Part shown: positions 24,138 through 35,989 of the stretch, piece by piece
Position numbering within the stretch: position 1 is the stretch's first letter
How the letters are laid out: each line of letters begins with the position of its first letter
Assembly (NCBI GenBank): GCA_010909165.1
Contig: VJWM01000117.1
Location: 124,001-188,000 of the forward strand
Direction of reading: 5' to 3'
DNA length: 64,000 nt
Origin: Anthoceros angustus
Taxonomy: Eukaryota; Streptophyta; Anthocerotopsida; Anthocerotales; Anthocerotaceae
The notes under the pieces: generated by a model
Told to the model about the DNA's origin: nothing
Databases searched by the model: none
What the model saw: only the letters and a program-made list of their open reading frames with translations
Program-made: the position numbers and the translations under genes

Positions 24138-25960
24138 TCCGTCTGCCGATAAGAGTCCGATCCCATGCGCTCCAAGAAGAGGTGGAGGCCCCGTCGCGTT
24201 GCGGACGTCTGCCGATAAGAGTCCGATCCCATGCGCTCCAAGAAGAGGTGGAGGCCCCGTCGCGTTGCTGCGGATTGTGTCTGATTTGCGGCCGTTTAAA
24301 ATGTGGCTGTTTGGCGAACTGATTAGGGCACGTTTCGCGCTTAAAATGAACCCCAACCGCCATTCCACAAACCGGAGCCATGAACGACGCAGCCGCCACG
24401 GGTTGCCGTGTATGGTATAGTATGCGCTCATACGTGTATTCACCTAGACAGGGTGCTATGGACATGGGATGGGTCATGGCGCGAGGCAAGGCTAGGCGAT
24501 GGGGCCCACCACCTCGGGAGAAGAGCGCCATTACTTTGCGGGGAGAACTAGCCCAGCTCCGCTCGTTGCCACATGGGCACCACCGCACAAGCTCTTCGGG
24601 CGCCTAAGCGGTTTGCTCATGTCATGCCTCATTTCATGAGCATGAGCTCATCTTGCTCTCAATATGTGCTTGCTTCATAAACATGAGCTCATGCTATGAC
24701 CATGTGTGCTTGCTATGGCATGCATGTCATCTGAGAACCCGTAATTGCGGCGAAACAAACCCTAAAATATGATTCCATTAGAAAGTAAGCATCATTTTGG
24801 CGGGTTCTTCTGCTACACCGCACTCAATTAAGCAATATTTTTATGCAGCCCATTATTAATCGAATCACGGTTGTGACTTTTAGCGAACCGCAACTAGGAT
24901 GGAGATTGAAGATCTTCCCTAGGGTTGGGAGGTGCAAGAGATGCCGATTGGCTTGTTCAACACGCAACATCTAAAGTTTTCACCACCGCTTGTTATGTAG
25001 ATGGTATGAGGTTGCTTCTAAGGTGGTATGAGGTTGCTTCTAAGGATTACGTGCCCGTCTGCCGATAAGAGTCCGATCCCATGCGCTCCAAGAAGAGGTG
25101 GAGGCCCCGTCGCGTTGCCAAGCGGACGTCTGCCGATAAGTCCGATCCCATGCGCTCCAAGAAGAGGTGGAGGCCCCGTCGCGTTGCCAAGCGGATTGTG
25201 TCTGATTTGCGGCCGTTTAAAATGTGGCTGTTTGGCGAACTGATTAGGCACGTTTCGCGCTTAAAATGAACCCCAACCGGCCATTCCACAAACCGGAGCC
25301 ATGAACGACGCAGCCGCTACGGGTTGCCGTGTATGGTATAGTATGCGCTCATACGTGTATTCACCTAGACAGGGTGCTATGGACATGGGATGGGTCATGG
25401 CGCGAGGCAAGGCTAGGCGATGGGGCCCACCACCTCGGGAGAAGAGCGCCATTACTTTGCAGGGAGAACTAGCCTCCGGCCTCTCCGTTGCCACCGGCAC
25501 GGCCTGCCGCTCTTCGGCGCCAAGCGGCTCATGTCATGCCTCATTTCATGAGCATGAGCTCATGCTATGACCATGTGTGCTTGCTTCATAAACATGAGCT
25601 CATGCTATGACCATGTGTGCTTGCTATGGCATGCATGTCATACAGAACCCGTAAATTGCAGAGGCGAAACAAACCCTAAAATATGATTCCATTAGAAAGT
25701 AAGCATCATTTTTGGCGGGTTCACTTCACACTGCACTCAATTAAGCAATATTTTTATGCAGCCCGTATTCTGAACACCGAACTGTGACTTGCAACGGCAA
25801 CTAGGATGGAGATTGAAGATCTTCCCTAGGGTTGGGAGGTGCAAGAGATGCCAGTTGGCTTGTTCAACACGCAACATCTAAAGTTTTCACCCACTGTTAT
25901 AGCAAGATGGTATGAGGTTGCTTCTAAGGTGGTATGAGGTTGCTTCTAAGGATTACGTGC
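24138..25960. repeat. Tandem duplication, about 0.9 kb x 2, of MULE terminal region
   Basis: The block 24138-25050 recurs at 25057-25960 in the same order. It comprises the 'gtctgccgataagagtccga' doublet, the MULE terminal repeat in reverse orientation, 'catgtcatgcctcatttcat', 'aaaccctaaaatatgattcc', 'gattgaagatcttccctagg' and the repeated 'tggtatgaggttgcttctaa'. The copies differ by many short indels. No coding sequence is recognised in it. Confidence 0.85.
24139..24272. repeat. Two-unit minisatellite (about 65-bp units), repeated again at 25057-25200
   Basis: Each unit reads 'gtctgccgataagagtccga' ... 'tggaggccccgtcgcgttg'. There are two units here and two more in the duplicated block, one of which lacks the 'aga' of 'aagagtcc'. 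The short frames that run through it are low-complexity by-products of the repetition. Confidence 0.85.
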
Positions 25961-26633
25961 CCGCTATCTCTAGATTTGTTATTATTCCATAGAATAGGGT
26001 ATCTGACTTGGTGTTAGGAGAAGGCAAGAATGCGCAGTTCCCCACATACTTTTGGAAGGAGACGAATAAGAAGCAAGTACACTGACCAGTAAAACTAATG
26101 TTTGGGCTTATTTGTGACGAAATCTTGGTGTGCATTTGGGAAAGGCGATCTTCGTGATGATAATGCAAAGACAAGCAGGCTTCCAGCGATGGTAGGAAAG
26201 CGGAAAGCCAAGATCTTGAGAGGTCGGAGTATCAAACATGGTTGCAGTACCACTTTGATGTGAAGAAGCTTACATCGCTCCCAGCCTGGCGCGGATTGTT
26301 TTGTGATTCATTTGAACATGTAGACCAATGCGGACAAATCTGCTGAGACTTGATTATACAATAAAGCCTCGCTCAAGGTTTGCTCCCCGTTTAAGTGAGG
26401 ACATCCATCTGCTGTGAGGCGTCTATTTATTGGTGTAACAAGGGTGAGTATACCTCGAGCATGTGGAGCAAGTAGAATTGAAAGGCCTTGAACTAGTGAT
26501 TATGAACCTTATCGCGATGATTTTTACAGCCACCTTTGCATGACATGCTTTCATTGTTACCTCGTTCAATTGTTTGCGGGTTCTATCGGTATCACCCCAA
26601 CAATGAGATTAGTGTTGGTTTGTGGATAAAGGC
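25961..26633 (+). pseudogene. 5' part of MULE/SWIM gene B, interrupted by a retrotransposon
   Basis: This holds the region just before the transposase core. The frame ending '...NEISVGLWIKA' (about 26595-26633) corresponds to the 'DEESVRIWMDLHK' helix of element A. The sequence stops exactly at the Ty3/gypsy insertion and resumes in frame at 44428/44433 once one copy of the 5-bp target duplication AAGGC (26629-26633 and 44428-44432) is removed. The upstream part (25961-26560) is degraded, with frames such as 'LTSLPAWRGLFCDSF'. The start is not identified. Confidence 0.7.
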
Positions 26634-29600
26634 TGTGGAAGACCACATGTGCACTAACCCCGCTCCCAAGTGTCGTGGTGAACGATTTTTGTTTTGGATG
26701 TGTTAGAATAGCAGTGCTTTGAGAATCGTCTGAGTCTTTTATACGGAATGGTCCTTGGCCCTTGGAGATAATAATAATTTTTCGACCCTTAGGTTTGACC
26801 CGAGGGTGGGTAGAAATAGAGTCCTTGGGTATTGGGAATTTTAGAATAAAAGGTGTCTATATATGCTAGGGATGCTCACAATATGCCACTTGTAGTCAAG
26901 TGGGGTGGTGGCTAGTTCCACCACGGTGGCCGAGAAACGGACGCATGCACTGTGGGAATTTACAACCCTAGTGGCGGAGCGGGACTACCCCACCGGAGCG
27001 AATCGAGAAGGGCACACCCAAGACCGCGAGGTCGCGACTTTCCGTGAGGGGCTGGAGCGGAGTGCAGAAGAGGGGCGCGGCCGACGCCAGCCAAATCACC
27101 GCCTCAGCAGGAGGAAGGCGCGACGATCGAAAGAGCGGCGGCGGAGGAGAGAAATCGGGCAAGTTCGCGAGGAGGCGTGGAAGGAGCGCGAGGGCGGCTC
27201 GATTTTTTTTCTCTTCCGACCGTAATCTGGTAGTCGAGGTTTTGTTTTGGGAAACAACGAGAGAAGGAGATGGCGCCCAGTCGCGCCGAAATCTCACTCA
27301 CGCAGCGGCCCAACATGGACCATCGGAAAGTGAGTCAGCCGTGCGTGAGTCCGTTCATGGAGAAGAAATGGTGCCGACACCGCATTGGTGCAAGAGTGCG
27401 CCCGCAATTAAGGACCAAGTCGCAAGAGGGTGACGCGAGGAAAAGGCCGCAGAATCTGGATTTGGCCCTCTTTCGAGCGCAATGGGCGAGAAGCATCGAG
27501 GATGGGAGCTTGGTGATTGACCCCAGAAAAGAAGACCTTGAAAGCCGCAGCCGCGCTCATGAAGCTGGGAAGTGAGAGTGAACAATGGTCGGGTGACTCG
27601 CCAACTCGGTCGCATGGGATTGGCCAAATGGATTTTGTGTTTCCTCTGTAACCGAAGATCATATGGCGGATCACTTCTTGGTTTTTCTTCACGAGGTGGT
27701 CAAGGGTACACAAATTGATTGGGGAGGATGATTTTCGAAAGAGCCTGTGAGGAGAAGGCGAATTTACTCTCTTCTTCCTCGGCCCTCCTTGATTTCGCCT
27801 TTTCCGATTCATGTATTTGCGCATTCCGGTGTTTAACTGAGGAAGTCCGTCCGCCGCATGGTTGGAAGCCGGTCGGGGAACTCAAGGTAGAAGAGGAGGA
27901 ATTGAAGGAGGATTCGGGCAAGGATTCCAGCTTGGGAGTGCGCTCGGAAGGTTAAGAGGGTGGGGAAGTTTCCAAGGGTAAGCGAAGGGCACAACGGTCG
28001 AACGGGGATCGAAAAGGAGGACAGCCAGCAGAGGAGGAACCCACAGCCACACCTGTGGTCACCAGTCGAAGACGGCAGCAGAACGGTAAAGGAGGAAAAT
28101 AAAAGGGAAATGGCAAGTTGCTCCCTCCTGTGGGGGATGAATCCGCTAGGGGAGAATGAAGCGGGGAAGAGGGTGGGGAAGTTTCCAAGGGTAAGAAGCG
28201 AAGGCGCACGGCGGGGTCGGCGAAGGGGAGGCGGAGGAGGAACCCACACCCGTGGTCACCAGGTCGAAGACGGCAGCAGGAACGCGGGTAAAGGAGGAGA
28301 AAATAAAGGGGAAATGGCAAGTTGCTCCCCTCCCAGGTGCAGGGGATGAATCGCTGCCGCTAGGGGAGAATGAAGCGGGGGAAGAGGCAGTGGCAGACCA
28401 ACCCCTAGGAGAGGAGGGGTTAACTTCAGCGGCCGAGACCGCAACGGAGCTCCGGGACATTTTTGGCGACATTTCACTGAACCGTCCGGCTGAGGTGGGG
28501 ATAGGAGACACCGCACACGAGAATTGTTGTGGAGGCGGATGGGCAAGGGACAGCCCAATTTGGGGATTTGAGACTGCCATGGCACGACGCAGCGGATCTC
28601 CTCGATCAAGCCCATGGCTCTCACTTGGCAGTGTGCAAGGCCAACAGGAGAAGTTGCTCAAGGAGAAGTTGGAAAGCCCGGAAGGCGAAGGCGGCCGAGG
28701 AGCGCAGACGGAGTGCGGCGGCCTTATGCAAGGCAGGAGCGTTAAGGGACATGTCCACTCGGCAGAAGCTTTAGTAAATCAGTCAAGGGGCGATGCTACA
28801 ATTGAAGAGCTTCAAGATGAGGTCTCATGAGTCCAGAGCAGGTGGTGGAAGCGATGGCGCCTTGGAGAAATTCAAGAAGCGGAGAGGTACAAGGAAAGAG
28901 ACGCTAGGGCCGAGTCAAGAGAGAGGTGGCCAAACCAAGAAGGCCGAGCAACACACCGCAGGAGCAAACAACCACCGCAGGAGCAAACAACCACCGTGGA
29001 AGCAACCACCACGGTGGCTAAACCAGCCACCGTGGAACGGGAACCGAGGTGGGGAAGTCACCGGCGAGTGTCGCAGATGGAGGATGATCCCGAGAATCAA
29101 AGCAGCCGCCTGTGATTGTCCACGGAGGAGAGGGTAAGGACCTCCGATCGAAGGGCGACGTGCTACGCCCGGATGAGGATGCTCATGTCCCCCACGCATG
29201 GTGAGCGTGCTCACTCTAAACGCGTGGTTGTTGGGAGGGAGGGGCGTAAACCATCGGTCAGACATCTTGACCGCCACAGCGCTACTGCTGGTTCCTTCGA
29301 GTAGGAGCGGGCGCCTATCCTCCGCAAGTGGTGCCGGAAGAGATGAGCGAGGCGCAGCGAGCATGGAGGAGGAGCACACTGGTTGTCCAAATGAGGAGGA
29401 GCGGACAATGGACATAGAGGTCACAGGCGCGTCCGCGGGAAGGCGCGAGGGAAATTCAAGAAGTGAGGTGGAGGTTGTGGGGAAAATCGCTCGGATCGAG
29501 GCGAGGTCAAGAGCGAGAGGGGTCCCCATGGGCCGAGGGCGAGAATCGCGAGGCGGCAGCTGATTTTAGGAGTCGCGATAGCCTAGGACCGGGTTTTTCA

Positions 29601-31170
29601 GGGATAGGGAGTTCCATCAGAGTGTTGTTGCTTAGATTGGTAAGGCGCCGTGGTAGGAGCTACAATTTTAGACACTAAAGAGAAGTGAGTCGTGTTGGAC
29701 CACACCGGATGTATAAGAGACCCTTTGGGTGTCTCTCAAAGACGATTTCGTGTGAACTTCCGTATCGAACCAGTGGGGTTGATTGAGACGTCGTCAAGAT
29801 CAAACGGGAGCCCGCGACCGCCTTCGTCACAAGAAGGCCGGAAGATCTCGATGGTCGAGAGCGGAGTGGCCAAGCTCCACGCCTGGGTAACGGAAGGTAG
29901 GCGCACCGGAAAGAGGTAGGATCGCCAAGGCCGAGGCGAAGCCGGAAGGCGAATCGCCCAAGCACGGGGTTTTCCCGATCCTCTTTTCCAACCGCCACTG
30001 TGTGTTCATTCCATGAGAGGGGTCTGTGGCCCAAGGAGGGGTCTGTGGCCCAAGGAAGGTCTGTGGCCCGTGAGACGAGGAGAGTTCATTGGGAAGGGAA
30101 AGGTTCCGGGTAGAAGGAGTGCTACCGGGAGGGATTGTGAGAGTGAGGTGGAGGTTGTGGGGAAAATCGCTCGGATCGAGGCGAGGCCGAGCGAGAGGGG
30201 TCCCCATGGGCCGTGGGGGCGCAATCGCGGAGGCGCTGATTTTAGGAGTCGCGATAGCCTAGGACCGGGTTTCCTTTTTGAGAGGATAGGGAGTTCCATC
30301 AGTAGAGTGTTGTTGTAGATTGGTAAGGGCTCGTGGTAGGAGCTACAATTTTAGACACTAAAGAGAAGTGAGAGTGTTGGACCACGCCCGGATGTATAAG
30401 AGACCCTTTGGGTGTCTCTCAAGCGCGATTTCGTGTGAACTTCCGTGTATCGAACCAGTGGGGTTGATTGGAGCGTCAAGTCGCATCAAACGGGTTGGCA
30501 TCTTCGTCACAAGAAGGCCGGAAGATCTCTGGATGGTCGAGGCGGAGTGGCCAAGCTCCACGCCGGGTCGGAAGGAGCCGCGCCGGAAAGAGGTAGGATG
30601 CCGCGGAGGGGCTGGAAGGCGAATCGCCCAAGCACGGGGTTTTCTTATCCTCTTTTCCCGCCACTGTGTGTTCATTCCATGAGAGAGGGGTCTGTGGCCC
30701 AAGGAGGGGTCTGTGGCCCAAGGAGGGGTCTGTGGCCCGTGAGGGCGAGAGAGAGTTCATTGGGAAGGGAAAGGTTCCGAGGGTGTAGTCTTGTGGGAGG
30801 GATTGTGAGAGTGTGTGAGGGAAAATCGAAATGCGAGGGAGGAGTGGAAGCGTGGTGGAATCGCAAATTCCAGTAAGTGAGGCGTATATAGGTGTCCGAT
30901 GCCCATAGCCCCAGGTCAGAGAAGTCGATAGACTCCGCGAAGGCGGCGTCTGGGGCCCGCCACGAACTGCCACCCGGGTGGCCGAGTCTACCACGGTGGT
31001 GGGTTTGGGTGGCCGGAGAAGGTGGGGTAGTGAGCGACGGTAGGTCTAGAATCCATAGATTTAGCACACCTTGACACAACACCATTCCCTTGGGATCGAA
31101 TCCTAGGACTATAACGACATAGAGGGTAAATGTGGCCTCTTTGCGTCTTGGATGCAAAACCCATTCCACA
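26634..31170 (+). repeat. 5' LTR (about 4.54 kb)
   Basis: This is unusually long for a plant LTR. Near the left end are AATAAA (26845) and a TATA-like TCTATATATG (26857). A second TATA-like box (CGTATATAGG, 30883-30892) lies about 280 bp before the LTR end. The interior holds a long open frame (28252-28830) and an internal duplication: the block 29573-30140 ('gatagcctaggaccgggttt' to 'gagggattgtgagagtg') recurs at 30250-30810. The phrase 'ggggaagtttccaagggtaa' also occurs twice (27963, 28173). Confidence 0.88.
28252..28830 (+). CDS. LTR-internal open reading frame, 192 codons, unknown product
   Basis: An uninterrupted frame inside the 5' LTR, rich in Glu, Lys, Arg and Ala. It includes 'TELRDIFGDISLNRPAEVGIG', then a coiled-coil-like stretch with 'QQEKLLKEKLESPEGE', and ends near 'DATIEELQDEVS'. 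Corresponding sequence recurs in the three 3'-LTR segments (about 38625-38800, 40580-40900 and 41140-41570, 42320-42780). The same peptide elements, such as 'ATIEELQDEVSRV' and 'KFKKSERYKRKE', can be read there in shifted pieces, which suggests the frame was once longer and continued to about 29100. It resembles the charged N-terminal part of a Gag-like protein, but no domain is recognised. It may be a fossil gene captured in the LTR. Confidence 0.4.
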   Translation: MVTRSKTAAGTRVKEEKIKGKWQVAPLPGAGDESLPLGENEAGEEAVADQPLGEEGLTSAAETATELRDIFGDISLNRPAEVGIGDTAHENCCGGGWARDSPIWGFETAMARRSGSPRSSPWLSLGSVQGQQEKLLKEKLESPEGEGGRGAQTECGGLMQGRSVKGHVHSAEALVNQSRGDATIEELQDEVS

Positions 31171-31261
31171 TTTTGGCGCTTGGGAATGAAACCGCAAGGT
31201 TATAGGGGACTAACCATAGCTTAGGTGTCTAGTTTTGGAGTGTATCTAGTTAGGTAGATGG

Positions 31262-32560
31262 ATGCCACGGTTGAGTCGGAGGGTTCGAGTCAAGTACTCA
31301 AGGCCACAAGAGAAGCGACAACGCCAAGCAATCGGAAAGGTTAAAAGGGTTGCAAAACCGCGAGTTGAGGAGGGTCCACCGGAAGACGACCCGCTGGAAG
31401 GAGAAGGAGGAAGGAAGCAACCAGGGACGGGGTCCGATCTTGTTGGAGCAAGATCCCCAACCTCGGACTTGGACGAGGTACCACCGCCAAGGAACCTCGG
31501 ACCAATTCCATCCACCGACCTCTCTTCCAAAAGTGTGCATCGTTGGAGATCAATCGACTCCGCAGAACCGTTGTTGGACCAACCACGCCGAATCAAGAAC
31601 GATAGTCATGACCACCACCCGGTGGTGGTCACCACCAAGCAACCTTACCGTATGGAGAGGGAAGGGTATGAAGACCGATGAATTTGTTGAGCGTTTGAGC
31701 ACCGACATTTGCAAAACCAGAAGCGGGAGATGCACAGATTCATTGTTCTATGGAGTTCTTCGGGGTCCAAAAGTGGTATAGGCGAATACCTCAAGTCACC
31801 ACACCTCCAAAGAACCTATGAAGAATTAAAACCGCCTGTGAAAGGTCTGGGGCTTGACGTGGAGGGATACGTGTTGTCCAAGCTTGAAAAGCTGCAGAGA
31901 GGAAAGAAGGAAACCTTGCAGGCGTATGTGGAGAGGTTTCACAGCTTACGCGATCGAAGTGGCCCTCACTCGGAGTTGCAGGCAATACGGTGGTTCGCTA
32001 AAGGCCTGGGTTCTAAGATGGGGAGACACGTAAGGTTACAAGCGGAGAAGAATTTGGGCAAGGCTATCAAGGCGGCGCTAAACTATGAGGAATCCAACCC
32101 GCAAGGGAGGAGGAAGGCTAAGAAGGAGAAGAAGAAGCCTGTGATGGAAAAAGAAGGATCCTCATCCTCCTCGGAAGGAAGTTCATCGTGAAGAAAGCTC
32201 CAGAAGATTCCAGAAAGTTCCTGAGGAGGAAACGAGTGATTCGGAGGAAGCGCCATCGATGAGGAGCGCCAAATGGAAAAAGAAATGAAGGGTCGTGCAC
32301 GGACAACAAGGAGTCGGCAAGGGCAAAACAGAGGAGGCGCAAAGAAGGACGCGAACAAGGGAGGGAGGCCGAGGTGGCAGCCAAGAAAGTAGAACAACAG
32401 GGAACAAGATGGAGGAGATGATGGCAAAATTCGAGAAATTCCATCTTAATGCGGTCAAGGAACATGAGAGGCGGAGTCACGAACCCACGAGCCAACCTCT
32501 TCTTCAACGTGTGGGCAGCAGGACACTCCAAAGCTAATTGTCCGACGACAACACCCTGGG
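31262..32560 (+). pseudogene. gag: Ty3/gypsy gag region
   Basis: The best preserved part is 31709-32191. It includes a retrotransposon-gag-type helical motif around 'VLSKLEKLQRGKKETLQAYVERF' (shown in part), 'GLGSKMGRHVRLQAEKNLGKA', and a Lys/Ser-rich tail. About 32480-32560 reads as a decayed zinc knuckle: 'FNVWAAGHSKANCP' keeps the Gly-His-x4-Cys half, while the first cysteines are replaced. The upstream frame at 31262-31681 is basic and proline-rich and is probably the Gag N-terminus in another frame. Frameshifts split the gene. Confidence 0.75.
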
Positions 32561-33639
32561 ATATGAGGAAGAGGAGGAAGAGGGTCCGGTGGAAGATACA
32601 TACCGATCCGGAGGTTCACCAACCCAAGTGTACCCAAAGACCATGTACCCGCCAACCTACGTAATTCCACGGGTAGGCGTCAGTCAGGTAACAATCCAAT
32701 GGGCACCGTCTTGTGCTATAATTGTCGCAACCTTGACACTATGCGCATGCCTTATCCAACTCGTCAAGGCAATGGAGATTTTGATAAACTATGTCAAGAT
32801 TGCAAGCAGGGCATTTGGCAGGAAGTGTGCTCTGCCAAAGCCCCAGAAAGACGGTGAGGATCGCGCAGCCACCCGTAACGGAGTTCACCAACCCAAGTCC
32901 GGTGTCCGCCATGCATGTTGAGGACGCACTTATGGCGGTATGGGAGGATGCCGAGATTGGAACCCTGAGGAGCTTGGAGGGATTAGACGCAGAGGAAGCG
33001 ATTATTATGGGAAGCCTCCGCCATGGTCGTTAGAACAAGGAGCACAAAAGCAAAAGAGAGGCGACGGGGAAAAAGAAGAAAGGAGGCGGATACGACCACG
33101 GATCGGATGAGGGAGAGAGTGTCGCCACCACTGGGCGGAAATACCAACACCAGGAACGCTGGCAAAGAAAAAAAACAAGTCCCGCAGTGACTTGGCGGAT
33201 GGACCATATGTGCAAAAGAGTGATGCATGAGACTTGAGTGTTCCAATGGCGGAAAGGTGAATGAAGGGTCACGACGGAAGTCAAGGGGTGGAACCCTACC
33301 GATTTCGAGAAAGTTACCGAACCGAGTTAGGGTTTCCACCGGACGACGGGGAAGTCATGGATATGATACAAGAAGAATTGGCAAGGGAGGCTACGGGGAA
33401 AAGGCGGGGTGTCGATTTCCACCACCCTGTGGGAGTCCACCACCCCACCGGAAGGGCCACCACCCCAAGTCATGACGAACCGGAACCCACAACCAACCAA
33501 ATCGGATGGCGAGGTCGCCACCGCTTCTTTCAATCTCGCCGAGGCCATCATGGACCAACATTTCATGATCACATTCGGACAACTCCTCCGAGACAATCCA
33601 GTATAGGCAATGATCGTGAGGGCGTTAAAAGAGGCGCAA

Positions 33640-34120
33640 CCCAAAAGAGGCGCAATGTTCCTATACCACAGCCGCGTGAACTTGGTATCCATGGTGGATC
33701 AAGGCCCACCAACCTGTGGAAATTTCGGATGTGTCATCAAAGGAGTGCCTCTCGACACGGGGTCGGTGTAAATATTATGACAAGACACGGCTAGGAAATT
33801 GGGCTTGGATATTGAACATACTACCAAGGTTTTGGCTAGGACATGTCCGTAATGGTGCCGGGGAACCGAGGGGTGCTAACGACCATTGGAACCATCCCTA
33901 CTTGATGGATTATGTAGTCATCCAAAGAAAATCGCTGTGGTACGACGTCCTAATTGGCCGAACATGGATGTACGATCGCAATGCACGCCAAGTGGGGGGA
34001 AGGAAGTCGGTTTTAAACCGCTGGAATGGGATCCCAAGACCAAGGAGGGAAGGATGTGCCTATCGTGGAGTAAGGACATGTATGCAGTGAAACTCCAACG
34101 AAAGAGGGTACACCTCGGCA
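33640..34120 (+). pseudogene. Ty3/gypsy aspartic protease region
   Basis: A fragment with 'GCVIKGVPLDTGSV' holds the retropepsin active-site triad Asp-Thr-Gly (about 33735-33775). It is followed by a flap-like region and 'DVLIGRTWMYD' (about 33945-33975), which fits the second conserved protease motif (hydrophobic-hydrophobic-Gly-Arg). The frame shifts twice within the fragment. The position between gag and reverse transcriptase agrees with the family order. Confidence 0.65.
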
Positions 34121-34570
34121 GAGGACACGTCCGGGAGATGGAAGAGGAAGATAGGTTCCGTCGCACACATCTCATGGTCCGATGAGGAGCGGGACTACCG
34201 CAGAGATATCCATATACAATTAACCCGAGGGTCGTTACGGGTAACCGAATGCTCCGGAAGGGGTCCGGCGGATTCAAGCAGTGGAGAAAGGAGGAGGCGC
34301 CACGCAGTTCACGCCGGAGGATTTGTTTAGGGAATGGGGCATGAGAGAAGAGGAACCGCGGAGCCGTAAGAAGGATTCGGGTTAGCACCGCACGAGCGCG
34401 AGTGGGTACAGTGATGAAGTCAAGGACGTTGAGGTTCTTCCGGAAGGTGCTCAAATTCTCCGTAACAATGGATGCGGCGTTGGAGGAAGGAATGAACCGC
34501 TGCGAATTATCGATGTTTTCGCCGAGGTAACAGACATGAAGGGATCCCCAAAGAATGGGCGAGCATAGGA

Positions 34571-35775
34571 TTGACTGGAACCGTGAGCAATCCGAAGGAT
34601 TCCACAAGACAAGTTAACCAAGTACTCCTCAAGGTAAAGGATCGCTTGGAGATGTACCTCAAGGCGGACGTGATCTATCCTATAGTCAATACCGAATGGG
34701 TGGCTCCAATAGTGGTAGTACCTAAGAGGCGCCAGCAAAATCCGAGTTTGTCGGGATCGGAGAAGGTTGAATAAGGTCACCAAGAAGGATCACTTTCCGC
34801 TACCCTTCATCGATAATATATCCGGATCCGTCGCAGTGTAATGGCGATTCATTCCTAGACGGTACTGGGTATAATCACCGCACCTTAGGGAGAGCGATTG
34901 GCCTCGACCGCTTTTACAACCGACTGGGGACATATGCTTACAAGCGCAGCATTTGGGTTGACGGAGCACTGGGTCCTTCATGCGAGCCATCACAAAATTT
35001 TCAAGGACTTCCTCCGCGACTTTATGGAAGTTTTCCGACGACTTCTATGGGGTCACAAGGACCATCTGTCGCACCTCGGAAGTGCCTGGAGCGCTGTCGA
35101 GCCACGCAATTATGCTCGCATCCAAAAGTGCTACTTCGGCATGTCAGAGGGAATTCTGCTGGGGCATCGAATTTCAAGCCGAGGTATAGAAGTAGATCCG
35201 GACAAGGTAAAGGTCATCGCCACCCTTAGAGCACCAATAACGCTAAAGGAACTCCGCGGGTTCCCGGGATGGTCGGTATTATAGACGCTTGCTCCAAATT
35301 TCGCCAAGCGGGCGCCCCACTAACGAGCTTGTTAAGGAAGGATCGAGGGAATGGACGACGAACGGAGGAAGCATTTCGTGACTTACGCACCACACGCTAC
35401 AGCCCCACGCTAAAAGGACCGGATCGAGTAAGAAGTTCCACGCTGTTGATGTTTCAGATTTGCAATTGGGTCACCCCAGCTGCCGGATGAGAAGAAGAAG
35501 GATTTTCCGATCTACTATGCCGAGACAACTAACGGACGCGAACGAAAGTATACCACCACGGAGCGAATCGGGAATGGTTTACTCGGTCGAAATTCGACAC
35601 TACCTCCTCTCGTATGAATTTGTGTTCCATGTTGACCACTTTGCCTTGAAACACCTTGTGAATAAACGACCTTTCGGGACGCATAGCACTGGATCTTGCC
35701 GCTGTGAGTTTACCTTCACGGTGGAAACGAGAGAGGTAGGAAGCATATCAATGCCGACTTCATATCTCGATTGAA
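34571..35775 (+). pseudogene. pol: Ty3/gypsy reverse transcriptase and RNase H, decayed
   Basis: Motifs in order, spread over three frames: 'VIYPIVNTEWVAPIVVVPKR' (RT fingers, about 34670-34730); a palm region around 34930-35080 in which the frame with 'KIFKDFLRD' is preserved but the YxDD box is destroyed ('FSDDFYGV' is read in one frame); 'HIQKCYFGMSEGILLGHRIS' and 'VDPDKVKVIATLRAP' (thumb, about 35105-35235, slightly altered here); 'APLTSLLRKDR' (about 35310); and RNase H elements with 'LTDANES' and 'VFHVDHFALKHLVNK' (about 35620-35665). Catalytic integrity is lost through stops and frameshifts. Confidence 0.85.
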
Positions 35776-35989
35776 AACAGGAAGGTGGAAAGGACCAGAA
35801 GACGACTTTCCCGATGAGACACTCGCAGGAGTTGCAAACCAACGAGTGAAGCCTGGAAGGAGGAGCCAAGATCGATTGAGAAGGGAGGGTGGCTTCAAGA
35901 CCAACATATCGAGATATACGATTATCTTGGCACGGGCCAAATTCCTCCACATCTATCCAAGACATGATTCAGCGTCATTCCACTACTCC

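Larger units (their letters stand above)
20565..24600 (+). mobile_element. Degenerate MULE-type DNA transposon with inverted terminal repeats
   Basis: The region is bounded by inverted copies of a roughly 265-bp sequence: 20936-21196 reads forward and 24286-24552 is its reverse complement. Shared words include 'cgaggtggtgggccccatcg', 'cctagacagggtgctatgg' and the tail 'gcgcttaaaatgaacccc'. Between them lies a broken transposase-like coding region with a MULE core and a SWIM zinc finger. Long terminal inverted repeats of a few hundred bp are characteristic of Mutator-like elements. The outer left part (20800-20930) also matches, inverted, sequence at 46832-46930 and 48535-48640, so the family is repeated in this window. 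No target-site duplication could be confirmed. Confidence 0.65.

Noticed and set aside
24139-25260. Regularly spaced repeats resembling a CRISPR array
   Set aside because: Only two adjacent units per block, no constant-length unique spacers, plant genome context; it is a doubled minisatellite inside a duplicated transposon end.
27408-30702. Long minus-strand open frames in the LTR (several over 100 codons)
   Set aside because: They are antisense to the LTR frame in GC-rich, purine-biased DNA, which suppresses stops on the other strand. They have no motifs and change between LTR copies.
33716-34607. 229-codon minus-strand frame over the protease region
   Set aside because: Antisense to recognisable protease sequence of the retrotransposon and without any domain.
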